A stretch of DNA of 64,000 nt from Candidatus Planktophila sp. (GTDB taxonomy: Bacteria > Actinomycetota > Actinomycetes > Nanopelagicales > Nanopelagicaceae), in assembly GCA_030681675.1 (NCBI GenBank), contig JAUXRP010000040.1, forward strand, positions 62,001-126,000, written 5' to 3'. A model generated the notes under the pieces. The model was not told the DNA's origin. It did not search any database and saw nothing but the letters and a program-made list of their open reading frames with translations. The position numbers were made by a program, and so were the translations under genes. This document shows positions 21,173-30,988 of this stretch, one piece after another. Numbering within the stretch: position 1 is the stretch's first letter; each line of letters begins with the position of its first letter.

Positions 21173-21439
21173 CTACCTCCACCTAGTTGCTAGAGTGAAG
21201 CCAACACCAATGAAACTGAAGCCAACAATCATGTTCCAGGCGCCAATTCCTGGGATTGGATAACGAGTTTGAGTAACATAAAAAATGACTATCCAAAAAA
21301 GGCCAATTAAAAAGCCAGCCACCATGGTCGGAGCGAGCCACTTTGGGCTCTCAAGCGGGGCATGTGGAGCGTCAACGACGATCTGAGCCTCATGGGAGTG
21401 CTTTTCAATAACTTTCTTACGGAGCTTTGATTTAGGCAT
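21173..21439 (-). CDS. crgA: Cell division protein CrgA
   Basis: Small divisome protein of 88 residues with a basic cytoplasmic N terminus (MPKSKLRKKVIEKH) and two transmembrane helices (about 38–60 and 67–85), the CrgA architecture. CrgA interacts with FtsZ and septal synthases in Actinobacteria. An ATG at 21457 would add six residues; the start at 21439 is preferred because the family begins MPKSK and a -10 element sits at the right distance for a leaderless transcript. Confidence 0.9.
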   Translation of the reverse strand: MPKSKLRKKVIEKHSHEAQIVVDAPHAPLESPKWLAPTMVAGFLIGLFWIVIFYVTQTRYPIPGIGAWNMIVGFSFIGVGFTLATRWR

Positions 21440-21473
21440 ACACGAAAGATACACCATGGGTAAGAATGCTCCT
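21440..21473. promoter_or_regulatory. Overlapping divergent promoters of crgA and pabA
   Basis: Only 34 bases separate the two start codons. On the - strand TATCTT ends six bases before the crgA ATG; on the + strand TAAGAA (21461–21466) ends seven bases before the pabA ATG. Both geometries fit leaderless transcripts starting at the ATG. Confidence 0.55.
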
Positions 21474-22106
21474 ATGGCAACAAAAATCCTCGTTATCGAT
21501 AATTACGATTCCTTTGTTTTTAACCTGGTCCAATATCTGGGTCAATTAGGCGCAGAGTGCATAGTTGTTCGAAATGATGAGGTACAGGCAGATGCCGCTA
21601 AAGATTTTGATGGAGTACTTATCTCTCCTGGGCCAGGGATTCCAGAGAAAGCTGGAGTAAGTATCGCAATGATTAAATTCTGCGCAGAAAAAAAGATTCC
21701 TTTATTTGGGGTTTGCCTTGGGCATCAAGCAATCGGTGTTGCCTTTGGTGCAACTGTTTCTCGAGCACCAGAGTTGCTCCATGGAAAAACTTCACTCGTG
21801 TACCACAAATTCCAAGGAGTTCTAGCAGGTCTACCTACCCCATTTACGGCAACACGCTATCACTCATTGTGCATTGAGCCAGCTACGGTCGGCGAGGATC
21901 TTGAAATAACAAGTCAGACCGATTCTGGGATTGTAATGTCGATGCGCCACCGCACTTTACCAATCGAAGGAGTGCAGTTTCATCCTGAATCGGTTTTGAC
22001 AGAGCATGGACATGCAATGCTAGCTAACTGGTTACATGAGTGTGGAGACATGCAAGCGCGTGAAAAAGCGGTTGGTCTATCGGCGATTGTGGGCGTTAAA
22101 GTTTAA
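21474..22106 (+). CDS. Anthranilate/aminodeoxychorismate synthase glutamine amidotransferase component
   Basis: Class I glutamine amidotransferase of 210 residues that supplies ammonia to a chorismate-using synthase (tryptophan or folate branch). The oxyanion region SPGPGIPEKAG, the nucleophile cysteine in PLFGVCLGHQAIG (about residue 80) and the His–Glu pair in GVQFHPESVLTEHG are all present. An in-frame ATG at 21456 is possible. The gene lies between crgA and pknB, where mycobacteria carry a gene named trpG/pabA. It overlaps pknB (other strand) by four bases at the 3' end. Confidence 0.92.
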   Translation: MATKILVIDNYDSFVFNLVQYLGQLGAECIVVRNDEVQADAAKDFDGVLISPGPGIPEKAGVSIAMIKFCAEKKIPLFGVCLGHQAIGVAFGATVSRAPELLHGKTSLVYHKFQGVLAGLPTPFTATRYHSLCIEPATVGEDLEITSQTDSGIVMSMRHRTLPIEGVQFHPESVLTEHGHAMLANWLHECGDMQAREKAVGLSAIVGVKV

Positions 22107-23653
22107 GGTGCAGTATTAATTGTAATTGTCACAGTTTTACCAATTGTTTGAGTCGTACCTGCATCGGGTGCTTGTCTAATAACTACATCCAGAGGTTGAT
22201 TAGGATCGTAGGCTTGAATCTCATTCACTAAAAAACCAACTTGAGCAAGAAGTGTTTTCGCTTGGATCGCATCGACTCCGATAAGTTCGGGAACTTCAAT
22301 CTCACCATTTGCGATTCGTAGAATTACGCCACTTCCAGCGGTTATTGTTGAACCACCTTCAGGGGTAACTTTCAAGACAGTTCCTTGTGGTTCAGTTGAA
22401 GGTACGGCCTCGGTTCGCGCAATTAATAAGCCAACTGCAGATAATGCAGCTCGGGCATCTGCTAAAGACATTCCAACTAAATCCCCCGGAACTATTGAAT
22501 CTCCAGGACCATCTGAGAGTGTGAGCACAACACCGGAGCCTTTTTGAGCACGCACTGTGGCAAGTGGAATCTGACTAGCAACGCGATCTTTAGGAATTTG
22601 AGCATCTCGTGCTCGTGTAACTGTGACCACGTAATCTAATAACAAAGCTTTAGCTTCGGCCTCAGTAAGTCCGACAACATTTGGAATCTGAGGGAAAGTT
22701 GTTGCATCTTCCGAGGGTTTAGTCAGTATCAACCCGGTAGCGATTAAAGAAATCGCGAGAATTGATGAGACTGCAGTTATTAATACTTTACGTCTGGAAA
22801 TCTTTGCCCGAGGTGCTTTAGTAGTTAAAGCCTGCCCCGCCGAGATCTTAAAGAGATCATCGAGCATGAGACCTGCAGATTGATATCGATCCTCAACCTT
22901 TTTAGCAAGCGCAACGGCCAAAATTACATCCACATCCGGTGGCAAATCAGGTTGAAGCACGCTTGGGGCAACTAACTTTCCTGAGACATGTTGATATGCA
23001 ATCGAAACCGGAGTATCACCCGTAAAGGGAGGTTTTCCAGTGAGAACTTCATAGAGCAAGCAACCAGTTGAGTAAATATCACTGCGAAGATCTGCAACTT
23101 CACCCAAAGCTTGCTCAGGGGATAAGTATTGGGCGGTCCCAACAATGTTCCATGTATTTGTTAACGTCGCACCTAAATCTGCAAGCGCACGCGCTATTCC
23201 AAAATCCATGACTTTTACATCACCTTGATCAGTAATCATAACATTTGCAGGTTTGATATCACGATGGACAATACCTCGCTCATGCGAATATTCGAGAGCG
23301 GCTAAAATTCCTTCACCAATTGTAAGAGCTCGTTTAAGCGGAATACGCTCGCCTTTATGTATGAGTTCGCGAAGAGTCTGACCAGAGACAAGTTCCATAA
23401 CAATATACGGCGCGGGTTCTTCGCCCGAATCATAAACAGCCACAATGCCTGGGTGGTTTAAACCAGCGGCAGCAAAGGCCTCTTTTCTAAAACGAGCAAC
23501 AAAGGATGGATCGCGGGCTAAATCACTCCGCAAAACTTTGATAGCAACAGCGCGTGCAAGCCTTATATCTGTTGCGGCATAAACATCGGCCATTCCACCG
23601 GTGCCAATCATCTCACCGAGCTTGTAACGTCCACCCAGAAGTGCTGTGCTCAC
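22103..23653 (-). CDS. pknB: Serine/threonine protein kinase with PASTA domains (PknB)
   Basis: Membrane receptor-type kinase of 516 residues that senses cell-wall fragments and regulates growth. The kinase domain (about 7–270) has the glycine loop IGTGGMADVYAA, catalytic loop HRDIKPANVMI and DFGIARA. A transmembrane helix is at about 288–310, and three PASTA repeats fill the exterior (about 320–516). Mycobacterial PknB has four PASTA repeats. It follows pstP with an ATGA overlap. CwlM near the start of the window is a likely substrate by analogy with mycobacteria. Confidence 0.95.
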   Translation of the reverse strand: MSTALLGGRYKLGEMIGTGGMADVYAATDIRLARAVAIKVLRSDLARDPSFVARFRKEAFAAAGLNHPGIVAVYDSGEEPAPYIVMELVSGQTLRELIHKGERIPLKRALTIGEGILAALEYSHERGIVHRDIKPANVMITDQGDVKVMDFGIARALADLGATLTNTWNIVGTAQYLSPEQALGEVADLRSDIYSTGCLLYEVLTGKPPFTGDTPVSIAYQHVSGKLVAPSVLQPDLPPDVDVILAVALAKKVEDRYQSAGLMLDDLFKISAGQALTTKAPRAKISRRKVLITAVSSILAISLIATGLILTKPSEDATTFPQIPNVVGLTEAEAKALLLDYVVTVTRARDAQIPKDRVASQIPLATVRAQKGSGVVLTLSDGPGDSIVPGDLVGMSLADARAALSAVGLLIARTEAVPSTEPQGTVLKVTPEGGSTITAGSGVILRIANGEIEVPELIGVDAIQAKTLLAQVGFLVNEIQAYDPNQPLDVVIRQAPDAGTTQTIGKTVTITINTAP

Positions 23654-24423
23654 AGCGCGGCCCCCAAAAACTCATTTGTAGTAACTTCTTCACGAGTGAT
23701 ATCCGCAATAAGAGCTGTGATGTTATCTGGTGCACCTTGAATATATGTTGCATCAATCAGCGCTTTAATTGCGATTTTTTTATCACGTTTCTTTAATAGA
23801 AGCTTTATCTCTTTCTCATTCAAAACACTCGATAAACCATCGCTACATAAAAGATAACGATCACCTTCTTTAGCATCAAATAGTTGCAAAACAGGAACAA
23901 TGTTTCCTTCACCCATGAGCGCTTGGGTTAATACAGAACGTTGAGGATGTTCAAGAGCCTCGGTAATGGTGATAGCTCCTTGAGAAAGTAATTCTTGAAT
24001 AACGGTATGGTCATTACTTAACTGCTCAATCGTGTTTCCGCGTAATCGATAACACCGTGAATCACCAACATGCAATAGTGCAATTGAATCATTATGAATC
24101 ACGAGCGCAGTTAAAGTAGTTCCCATTCCTCGTAGTTCGACTGCCTCACGGGAATAATCGCCAATTTCAGTGTCGATTGTGTGCAACGAGTTGATTAATA
24201 AGTCGTGCGCCGAATCAGAATCAATAGTTACATCCGTGAGCATCGGAGCCATTGATTCAAGAGTTCTAATTGCGATTTTGGAAGCCACCTCTCCACCGGC
24301 ATGGCCTCCCATTCCATCAGCAACGGCAATTAAACGGCCAGAGACAAAAGCCGAATCCTCATTTCCGTTTCGTACCAATCCCAGGGCTGAGCGCGCATCG
24401 CTATCGAAGTAAAAGCCACCCAT
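23650..24423 (-). CDS. pstP: PP2C-type serine/threonine phosphatase (PstP)
   Basis: Metal-dependent phosphatase of 257 residues that opposes PknB. PP2C motifs: GLVRNGNEDSAF, VADGMGGHAGGEVAS, the LHVGDSRCYRLR segment and LLCSDGLSSVL, with the final APDNITALI. There is no C-terminal transmembrane helix, unlike mycobacterial PstP, so it is probably soluble. The FHA, rodA and pbpA genes that usually sit beside it in Actinobacteria are absent here. Confidence 0.93.
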   Translation of the reverse strand: MGGFYFDSDARSALGLVRNGNEDSAFVSGRLIAVADGMGGHAGGEVASKIAIRTLESMAPMLTDVTIDSDSAHDLLINSLHTIDTEIGDYSREAVELRGMGTTLTALVIHNDSIALLHVGDSRCYRLRGNTIEQLSNDHTVIQELLSQGAITITEALEHPQRSVLTQALMGEGNIVPVLQLFDAKEGDRYLLCSDGLSSVLNEKEIKLLLKKRDKKIAIKALIDATYIQGAPDNITALIADITREEVTTNEFLGAAL

Positions 24424-24457
24424 AAGAGGTAAGCCTAACCCCTGTTAATCTTTAATC
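24424..24457. promoter_or_regulatory. Divergent promoters of pstP and the GDPD gene
   Basis: The 34-base gap holds TAATCT at 24446–24451, six bases before the + strand ATG at 24458. TAGGCT on the - strand lies eight bases before the pstP ATG. Both fit leaderless or near-leaderless transcription. Confidence 0.45.
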
Positions 24458-25135
24458 ATGAAGATTTACGCCCACCGAGGGGCATCGATTGATTTTCCTG
24501 AGATGACAATGAGGGCGTATCAAGGCGCTCTTGATGATGGGGCCGATGGCTTTGAATGTGATGTTCGAGTGACACAAGATAACCAACTCGTTCTCTGGCA
24601 TGACGCCGATATGAAGCGGGTGGCTAGTTATAGCGGGCGAATTGCCGAGATGGATTTTTTGGAGATAAAACGCCACTACCCAGAGGCAATTCTATTAGAT
24701 GAGTTACTTGAACTAGCTAGAGACAATAAAAAAGAGTTAGCAATTGAAACAAAACACCCCGTACCAACTGGAAGTGCAGTCGAGAAGAAAGTGATGCAAC
24801 TCATCGCTCAAGAAGTGCAGCTACATGAGATAACAATTATGTCTTTCTCCTGGCTTGCCATAGAAAATATTAGAAAGATCAATCCACTACAACCAACAGT
24901 TGCCTTATTGGAAGATCGTTTTAACGCTCTCATGCGTAGATATACCTCGGCGCATTTCTTAGGACCAAGCGTGGAATATCTACGACTAAGGCCCGAGTTA
25001 ACCCACGAGCATCGAAAACTCTTTGTTTGGACTGTAGATGACGCTGATGACATGCGTTTTTGTTCAGATAATGGAGTAGAAGTTCTGATTACAAACAATC
25101 CGTCATATGCACGTAGGGTGCTCGGGTATCATTAG
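24458..25135 (+). CDS. Glycerophosphodiester phosphodiesterase
   Basis: GDPD-family TIM-barrel enzyme of 225 residues that hydrolyses glycerophosphodiesters to glycerol 3-phosphate and an alcohol. The catalytic and metal residues are visible in YAHRGASIDFPEMT, GFECDVRVTQD and LVLWHDADM, and further in LAIETKHP. No signal peptide, so cytoplasmic. The next gene starts three bases after its stop. Confidence 0.9.
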   Translation: MKIYAHRGASIDFPEMTMRAYQGALDDGADGFECDVRVTQDNQLVLWHDADMKRVASYSGRIAEMDFLEIKRHYPEAILLDELLELARDNKKELAIETKHPVPTGSAVEKKVMQLIAQEVQLHEITIMSFSWLAIENIRKINPLQPTVALLEDRFNALMRRYTSAHFLGPSVEYLRLRPELTHEHRKLFVWTVDDADDMRFCSDNGVEVLITNNPSYARRVLGYH

Positions 25136-25138
25136 CAA

Positions 25139-25969
25139 GTGAGTACATATGCATATCTTGGCCCAAAGGGAACTTTCACCGAAGCGGCACTTAAAAAGAT
25201 TACCTCTTCTAACGACTCGCTCATTCCTTATGCAAATGTCACAGCAGCGCTAGATGCCGTCCGAGTTGGTAAGGCTCATTTTGCTCTGGTACCCATTGAA
25301 AACTCCGTTGAGGGTGTGGTCGCTAGGACTCTTGACGAACTTGCTACAGGCACCCCACTAACAATTGTTGGTGAAGTTACCTTGCCCGTCTCCTTCGCTT
25401 TGATGGTTAAGAGAGATGTTTTTGACATACGTCGAATTGCAACCCATCCACATGCAGAAGCTCAGTGCCGAACATACATAGCAACTAATTATCCGGAAGC
25501 TGAATTAATAGCTACAGCCTCAACAGCGGCAGCGGCCGAAGCAATTGGACGTGGAGAGTTTGATGCGGCAATTGCTGCCCCAGTAGCCGCTGCGCACTAT
25601 GGTCTGCGCGTAATCGCCGACAATATTGGTGACAATTTAGGGGCAGTTACTCGCTTCGTTCTTGTTTCAAAGCCAGGCGTGACTCCAAAAGCAACTGGCT
25701 TAGATCGCACATCACTGGCGGTATTTATCGGAATAGACCACGCCGGGGCGCTTCTAGATATCTTGACTGAATTTGCTAAACGGAATGTTAATCTAACTTT
25801 TATTCAAAGCCGGCCTACAGGTTTAGAGCTGGGACATTACCATTTCATTATCGATGCAGAGGGCCATATTGCAGACACTGCTGTAAAAGAGACGGTTGAA
25901 GCTTTGCGTGCGATATGTGAAGACATCCGCTTCCTTGGCTCTTACCCACGAGAAAAGGCTGGAAAATGA
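25139..25969 (+). CDS. pheA: Prephenate dehydratase
   Basis: Enzyme of phenylalanine synthesis, converting prephenate to phenylpyruvate; 276 residues. The N terminus [14 protein letters not shown], the substrate region [16 protein letters not shown] and the TRFVLVSK motif (about residue 178) are diagnostic. The C-terminal ACT domain contains the ESRP-like [15 protein letters not shown] for feedback control by phenylalanine. It starts with GTG and overlaps serS by four bases. Confidence 0.95.
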   Translation: MSTYAYLGPKGTFTEAALKKITSSNDSLIPYANVTAALDAVRVGKAHFALVPIENSVEGVVARTLDELATGTPLTIVGEVTLPVSFALMVKRDVFDIRRIATHPHAEAQCRTYIATNYPEAELIATASTAAAAEAIGRGEFDAAIAAPVAAAHYGLRVIADNIGDNLGAVTRFVLVSKPGVTPKATGLDRTSLAVFIGIDHAGALLDILTEFAKRNVNLTFIQSRPTGLELGHYHFIIDAEGHIADTAVKETVEALRAICEDIRFLGSYPREKAGK

Positions 25970-27225
25970 TTGACCTCAAATTCTTGCGTGAGAATCCTGA
26001 AGTAGTACGAGCATCTCAACGAGGTCGTTTTGAGGATGAGAGCATTGTAGACAAAGCTTTGGCCAGTGATGAAAATCGTCGGAAAGCAATAAATGAGTTT
26101 GAAGCACTTCGTGCCGAGCAAAATACTTTGTCTAAATTAGTTGCTTCGGCAAAAGGTGATGAAAAAACCACGCTCCTTGAAAATTCAAAGGCACTGGCCC
26201 AGAAAGTTAAAGAAGCCGACACTAAGCGTACAGAACTTAAGGATGCAACTAAAAATCTCGTGATGCAGCTTTCTAATGTCTTAGATCCAGCTGCGCCAAT
26301 AGGAAAAGAAGAGGATTTTGTAGTAATCGAACATGTTGGTGCTCCACGCACATTTGATTTCATCGCGAGAGATCATGTTGAACTCGGGAAACTTTTAGGT
26401 GCAATTGATACTGAACGCGGTGCGAAAGTAGCCGGTTCTCGCTCATATTATTTAACAGGTTCGGGTGCAATGCTTGAGTTTGCACTTGTTAACTTTGCAA
26501 TTGCATCCGCGCTAAAAGCGGGTTTTACGCCCGTAATTCCACCCGTGTTGGTAAACCCACCAGCGATGGAAGGAACAGGATTTTTAGGTCAAGCGGCAGA
26601 AAATGTTTATCACTTAGAAAAAGATGATGTCTACCTTGTAGGTACGAGCGAAGTGCCTCTTGCGGCATTTCATATGGACGAAGTTCTCCCAGCTGAAAAA
26701 CTGCCAATTCGTTACGCTGGCTATTCATCGTGTTTTCGACGCGAGGCTGGTACATATGGCAAAGACACTCGCGGAATTATTCGTGTTCACCAATTCGATA
26801 AAGTTGAAATGTTTTCATTCTGCCACCCAGATCAAGCCATAGAAGAACACAAACGTTTATTACAGTGGGAGAAAGACTTTCTAAATGCAATGGAGATTCC
26901 TTATCGTGTCATAGATGTCGCATCGGGGGATCTTGGATCAAGTGCCAACCGGAAATTCGATATAGAAGCGTGGATTCCAACTCAAAATGCCTATCGAGAG
27001 GTTACAAGCACTTCGAATTGCACTGAGTTTCAAGCCCGCCGCTTAAATATTCGTTACAGGGACGCTGATGGCACAAGGGCCGTTGCAACTTTAAATGGAA
27101 CTTTAGTTGCAATCCCACGAATGATCGTTGCAATTTTAGAAAATCATCAAAATAGCGACGGAACAGTCAATATTCCTGCTGCACTGCGTCCATTTCTTAA
27201 TAAAGATCGATTTGAGTTGGTGTGA
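25966..27225 (+). CDS. serS: Seryl-tRNA synthetase
   Basis: Class II aminoacyl-tRNA synthetase of 419 residues. The N-terminal coiled-coil arm (about 25–105) binds the long variable arm of tRNA-Ser. Class II motifs are visible: motif 2 around [18 protein letters not shown] and motif 3 in [19 protein letters not shown]. The order pheA–serS–HAD hydrolase with four-base overlaps is common in Actinobacteria. Confidence 0.97.
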   Translation: MIDLKFLRENPEVVRASQRGRFEDESIVDKALASDENRRKAINEFEALRAEQNTLSKLVASAKGDEKTTLLENSKALAQKVKEADTKRTELKDATKNLVMQLSNVLDPAAPIGKEEDFVVIEHVGAPRTFDFIARDHVELGKLLGAIDTERGAKVAGSRSYYLTGSGAMLEFALVNFAIASALKAGFTPVIPPVLVNPPAMEGTGFLGQAAENVYHLEKDDVYLVGTSEVPLAAFHMDEVLPAEKLPIRYAGYSSCFRREAGTYGKDTRGIIRVHQFDKVEMFSFCHPDQAIEEHKRLLQWEKDFLNAMEIPYRVIDVASGDLGSSANRKFDIEAWIPTQNAYREVTSTSNCTEFQARRLNIRYRDADGTRAVATLNGTLVAIPRMIVAILENHQNSDGTVNIPAALRPFLNKDRFELV

Positions 27226-28034
27226 GTAAACGCCCAAAACTTATTGCTACCGATTTAGATGGAACCATTGTTCAATACGATGGAACAATTTCAAGGCGTA
27301 CGATCGAAGCCTTCTCGAAGGCTCACGCGATGGGAATTCATATTTACTTCGTTACGGGCCGCCCACCGCGTTGGATGGATGAAATTCGTGATGCTTTTGG
27401 ATTCGGTGGTGCAATTTGTGGCAATGGCGCGATGCTATATGACCTTAAAACCAGTACCGTCACAGAAGAGTGGATGATTTCAAAAGAGTTACAGGTAGAA
27501 GTTGCCCAACGTCTTCGCATCGCGATCCCACCAATATCTTTTGCAATCGAGTCACATGATTATTATCACCGCGAGAAAATTTATGTTCCTCGGTGGGATA
27601 TTGGTTTAGATAATGTTGGAGTTGAGCGAATCGAAGATGCAATTAAAGGCCCAGCCTTTAAAATGCTAGCCCGTTGCAGCGGTAGCGAACTTACATCTGA
27701 TGAGATGTTAGAAATTGCACTTCCTCAACTCGAGGGTCTTGTTACGGTAACCCACTCAAATGCAAATGAGTCTTTACTTGAAATCTCAGCCTTAGGTATT
27801 TCTAAAGGGCAGACACTTGCAAAAGTCGCTGCGCGGCTAAATATTGATTCCAGTGATTGCATCTCATTCGGCGATAACCCCAATGATTTTTCAATGCTTC
27901 AATGGTGTGGACGATCGTATGCAATGGCCGATGGCCATCCTGACGGAGTTAAGTATTCAAGTGGTGTTGCTGGTCCTCATATGGAAGATGGTGTGGCGAT
28001 AGTTATTGAAGAGCTTTTAAAACTACCTGCCTAA
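27222..28034 (+). CDS. HAD-superfamily Cof-type phosphatase
   Basis: Protein of 270 residues. HAD motif [14 protein letters not shown] holds the nucleophile Asp, motif II is VTGRPPR, and motif IV is [12 protein letters not shown], with a Cof-type cap domain between. Such enzymes dephosphorylate small sugar or nucleotide phosphates; the substrate here is unknown. It starts with GTG and overlaps serS by four bases. Confidence 0.9.
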   Translation: MSKRPKLIATDLDGTIVQYDGTISRRTIEAFSKAHAMGIHIYFVTGRPPRWMDEIRDAFGFGGAICGNGAMLYDLKTSTVTEEWMISKELQVEVAQRLRIAIPPISFAIESHDYYHREKIYVPRWDIGLDNVGVERIEDAIKGPAFKMLARCSGSELTSDEMLEIALPQLEGLVTVTHSNANESLLEISALGISKGQTLAKVAARLNIDSSDCISFGDNPNDFSMLQWCGRSYAMADGHPDGVKYSSGVAGPHMEDGVAIVIEELLKLPA

Positions 28035-28082
28035 ACTAGCGCCGATTTTTCGATAAGACCCAAGTCAGGTAACCTCTCCCAC

Positions 28083-28168
28083 GGAGGGCTCGCATAGCGG
28101 CCGAGTGCACCGGTCTTGAAAACCGGCAAACGAAAGTTTCGTGGGTTCAAATCCCACGCCCTCCGCCA
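28083..28168 (+). tRNA. tRNA-Ser (TGA)
   Basis: Acceptor GGAGGGC/GCCCTCC, anticodon stem CCGGT/ACCGG with loop CTTGAAA (TGA), long variable arm (AAAC…GTTT), T arm GTGGGTTCAAATCCCAC, discriminator G and encoded CCA (28166–28168). Confidence 0.97.
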
Positions 28169-28289
28169 GTTTTTACCCATGTGGCTGAGTTCATAGCAAC
28201 TAGGCGTAGATTTTTATAGCCGTTTTTTCTCGACAAGAGCACACTAGCCCCTAGTGATTTACCCAAATCAATGAGGCTGGGGGCTTGTA

Positions 28290-29093
28290 ATGTCAGGTGT
28301 TTTTTCACCAAGTAGAGCGAAGATTAAAGAGCGCACTCTGCGTACCGATAAATGGTGGTTACAACCGGCCATAACCTTCGGAGTACTCTTCGCATTTGTT
28401 ATCTATGCAACTCTTCGCGCATTTGAAAATAAATATTATTTTGCCGAACCTTTAATCTCACCATTCTATTCACCATGCTTATCTACATCATGCGAACCTG
28501 GAACCGCACTAGCAATCTTTGGTCAACCTTTTAATAATAAGTATTTTGGAATTGGGATATCACCAGCGCTATTTATTTTGATCTTCCCACTTGGTTTCCG
28601 CATGACATGTTACTACTACCGTAAAGCTTATTACCGAGCATTTTGGTTGTCACCACCTGCTTGTGCAGTGGCCGAGCCACATAAAAAGTACACAGGTGAA
28701 ACACGTGCACCTCTCATCTTGCAGAACAGCCACCGCTGGTTTTTTTATGCAGGCTTGGTTTTCAATGTAATTTTAACGTGGGACACAATCTTGGCATTTA
28801 GAAATAGCGATAAAGAGTGGGGCCACATGAGTGTTGGAACGCTTGTGTTTCTATTTTCAACAACAATGTTGTGGCTCTATTCACTCTCATGCCACACATG
28901 TCGTCATACACTTGGCGGTCGCTTAAAGCACTTCTCAAAACACCCAGTGCGTTATAAGGCGTGGACTTTTGTTTCCGCGCTCAATCACAAGCACCAAAAC
29001 TTTGCATGGGTCTCACTCTTCGGAGTAGCAAGTGCCGATATTTACGTCCGCGCGGTTGCATCTGGTGCAATCACTAACTTCTACTTCTTTTAA
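28290..29093 (+). CDS. sdhC: Succinate dehydrogenase membrane anchor (Sdh1 type)
   Basis: Membrane protein of 267 residues with about five helices, matching the single large anchor of the actinobacterial Sdh1 complex (the gene before sdhA in Rv0249c–Rv0247c of M. tuberculosis). Histidines that could bind haem or quinone lie in NSHRWFFYAG, SCHTCRHTLGGR and NHKHQNFAW. It stands 12 bases before sdhA in a three-gene operon. The 121-base gap upstream, after tRNA-Ser, should hold the promoter but shows no clear consensus. Confidence 0.85.
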   Translation: MSGVFSPSRAKIKERTLRTDKWWLQPAITFGVLFAFVIYATLRAFENKYYFAEPLISPFYSPCLSTSCEPGTALAIFGQPFNNKYFGIGISPALFILIFPLGFRMTCYYYRKAYYRAFWLSPPACAVAEPHKKYTGETRAPLILQNSHRWFFYAGLVFNVILTWDTILAFRNSDKEWGHMSVGTLVFLFSTTMLWLYSLSCHTCRHTLGGRLKHFSKHPVRYKAWTFVSALNHKHQNFAWVSLFGVASADIYVRAVASGAITNFYFF

Positions 29094-29104
29094 AGGAAAT
29101 TAAA

Positions 29105-30988
29105 ATGAGCGAATTAGAGCGTCACTCATACGACGTGCTTGTCATCGGTGCAGGTGGTGCTGGCTTACGTGCGGCAGTTGAAGCTCGCGAGGCAGGATTA
29201 CGGGTTGCCATCATATGTAAATCCCTATTTGGCAAGGCTCACACAGTAATGGCTGAAGGCGGAGCTGCAGCATCAATGGGTAACGTCAACGACAACGACA
29301 ATTGGATGGTTCACTTTCGCGACACCATGCGAGGAGGCAAATTCCTCAATCATTACCGTATGGCCGAGCTACATGCCAAAGAGGCGCCCGATCGCATCTG
29401 GGAGTTAGAAACATGGGGCGCGCTCTTTGATCGCACTAATGAGGGAAAGATTTCTCAACGCAACTTCGGCGGACATGAGTATCCACGTCTTGCACATGTC
29501 GGAGATCGCACAGGTTTAGAGCTCATCCGCACAATGCAACAGAAAATAGTTGCGTTACAACAAAAAGATGGCAAACAGTATGCTTCGATGGAGAGCAATA
29601 TTAAAGTCTTTGCGGAGTTAACAATTACCGATATTTTAAAGGAGAACGGTAAGGTTTCAGGTGCTTATGGTTATTGGCGCGAAAGCGGTGCCGAAGTTTT
29701 ATTTGAAGCACCAACTGTCATTATCGCAACAGGTGGAGTAGGAAAGACTTTTAAGATCACGTCAAACTCTTGGGAAGGCACAGGAGATGGCCACGCGTTG
29801 GCACTCAAAGCCGGTGCGAACTTGGTTGATATGGAGTTCTTACAGTTCCATCCAACAGGAATGGTTTGGCCACCATCGGTTCGAGGAATTTTAGTTACTG
29901 AATCGGTACGCGGCGAGGGTGGCGTCCTTACTAATACTGCTGGCGAGCGATTTATGTTTAATTACATTCCTGATGTATTCAAGGAGATTTATGCCGACAA
30001 TGAGGCAGAAGCCGATCGTTGGTATGTTGATCAAGATAACAATCGCCGTCCACCTGAACTGTTGCCGCGCGATGAAGTTGCGCGCGCAATTAACAGCGAA
30101 GTAAAAGCAGGTCGCGGAACCGAACATGGCGGAGTCTTCTTAGATGTATCAAAACGTTTATCAGCTGAAGTAATTAAGAAGCGCTTGCCCTCAATGTGGC
30201 ACCAGTTCTTTGAACTAGCCGGTGTTGATATTACGAAGGAGCCGATGGAGGTTGGCCCAACCTGTCACTATGTGATGGGCGGAGTAGAGGTAGATCCTGA
30301 TACCGCCGCCGCAGTCGGAGTACCTGGATTATTTGCTGCGGGCGAAGTTGCCGGTGGAATGCATGGTTCAAATCGTTTAGGTGGAAACTCACTCACTGAT
30401 CTCTTGGTATTTGGCCGACGAGCTGGAATCGGTGCTGCGCAATACTTTAAGAGCAACGGTAAGAATCCAGTGAGCGAAGCGGCGATTAAAACTGCCGCGA
30501 CAAGGATTCAAGCACCATTTGATCGCGAGGGCGGTGAAAACTCTTACGCTCTCCACGCAGAGCTTCAGGAGGTTGCCCACAACTTAGTTGGGATTATTCG
30601 AACTGCTAGCGAATTGGAAGATGCAATTACTAAGATTGCAGATATTAGAAAGCGCAGCGCAAATGTCTCTGTGAGCGGGGGGCGTAAATTCAACCCAGGA
30701 TTCCATTTAGCATTCGATTTAGACAACATGCTGTTAGTTGCTGAATCAACTGCAAAGTCTGCAATTCTGCGTGAAGAGTCACGAGGCGGACACACACGGG
30801 AGGATTTTCCTGGGATGAACAACAAGTGGCGTCAAATCAATCACATCTCATCATTTGATGGGGTACAAGTAAATGTTCGCGAACAAGCACTGCCTGCACT
30901 ACCTAAAGAACTCTTCGACCTCTTTGATATTCATGAGTTGGAGAAGTACATGACACAAGAGGAAATTGCGAAAGGCGGTACCAATTAA
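29105..30988 (+). CDS. sdhA: Succinate dehydrogenase flavoprotein subunit
   Basis: FAD-containing subunit of 627 residues that oxidises succinate to fumarate. It shows the dinucleotide fold VLVIGAGGAGLRAAVEA, the flavinylation-type histidine region KAHTVMAEGGAAAS, the active-site LQFHPTGMVW and GGVFLDVSKR, and HGSNRLGGNSLTDLLVFGRRAG. It overlaps sdhB by one base. Confidence 0.96.
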   Translation: MSELERHSYDVLVIGAGGAGLRAAVEAREAGLRVAIICKSLFGKAHTVMAEGGAAASMGNVNDNDNWMVHFRDTMRGGKFLNHYRMAELHAKEAPDRIWELETWGALFDRTNEGKISQRNFGGHEYPRLAHVGDRTGLELIRTMQQKIVALQQKDGKQYASMESNIKVFAELTITDILKENGKVSGAYGYWRESGAEVLFEAPTVIIATGGVGKTFKITSNSWEGTGDGHALALKAGANLVDMEFLQFHPTGMVWPPSVRGILVTESVRGEGGVLTNTAGERFMFNYIPDVFKEIYADNEAEADRWYVDQDNNRRPPELLPRDEVARAINSEVKAGRGTEHGGVFLDVSKRLSAEVIKKRLPSMWHQFFELAGVDITKEPMEVGPTCHYVMGGVEVDPDTAAAVGVPGLFAAGEVAGGMHGSNRLGGNSLTDLLVFGRRAGIGAAQYFKSNGKNPVSEAAIKTAATRIQAPFDREGGENSYALHAELQEVAHNLVGIIRTASELEDAITKIADIRKRSANVSVSGGRKFNPGFHLAFDLDNMLLVAESTAKSAILREESRGGHTREDFPGMNNKWRQINHISSFDGVQVNVREQALPALPKELFDLFDIHELEKYMTQEEIAKGGTN

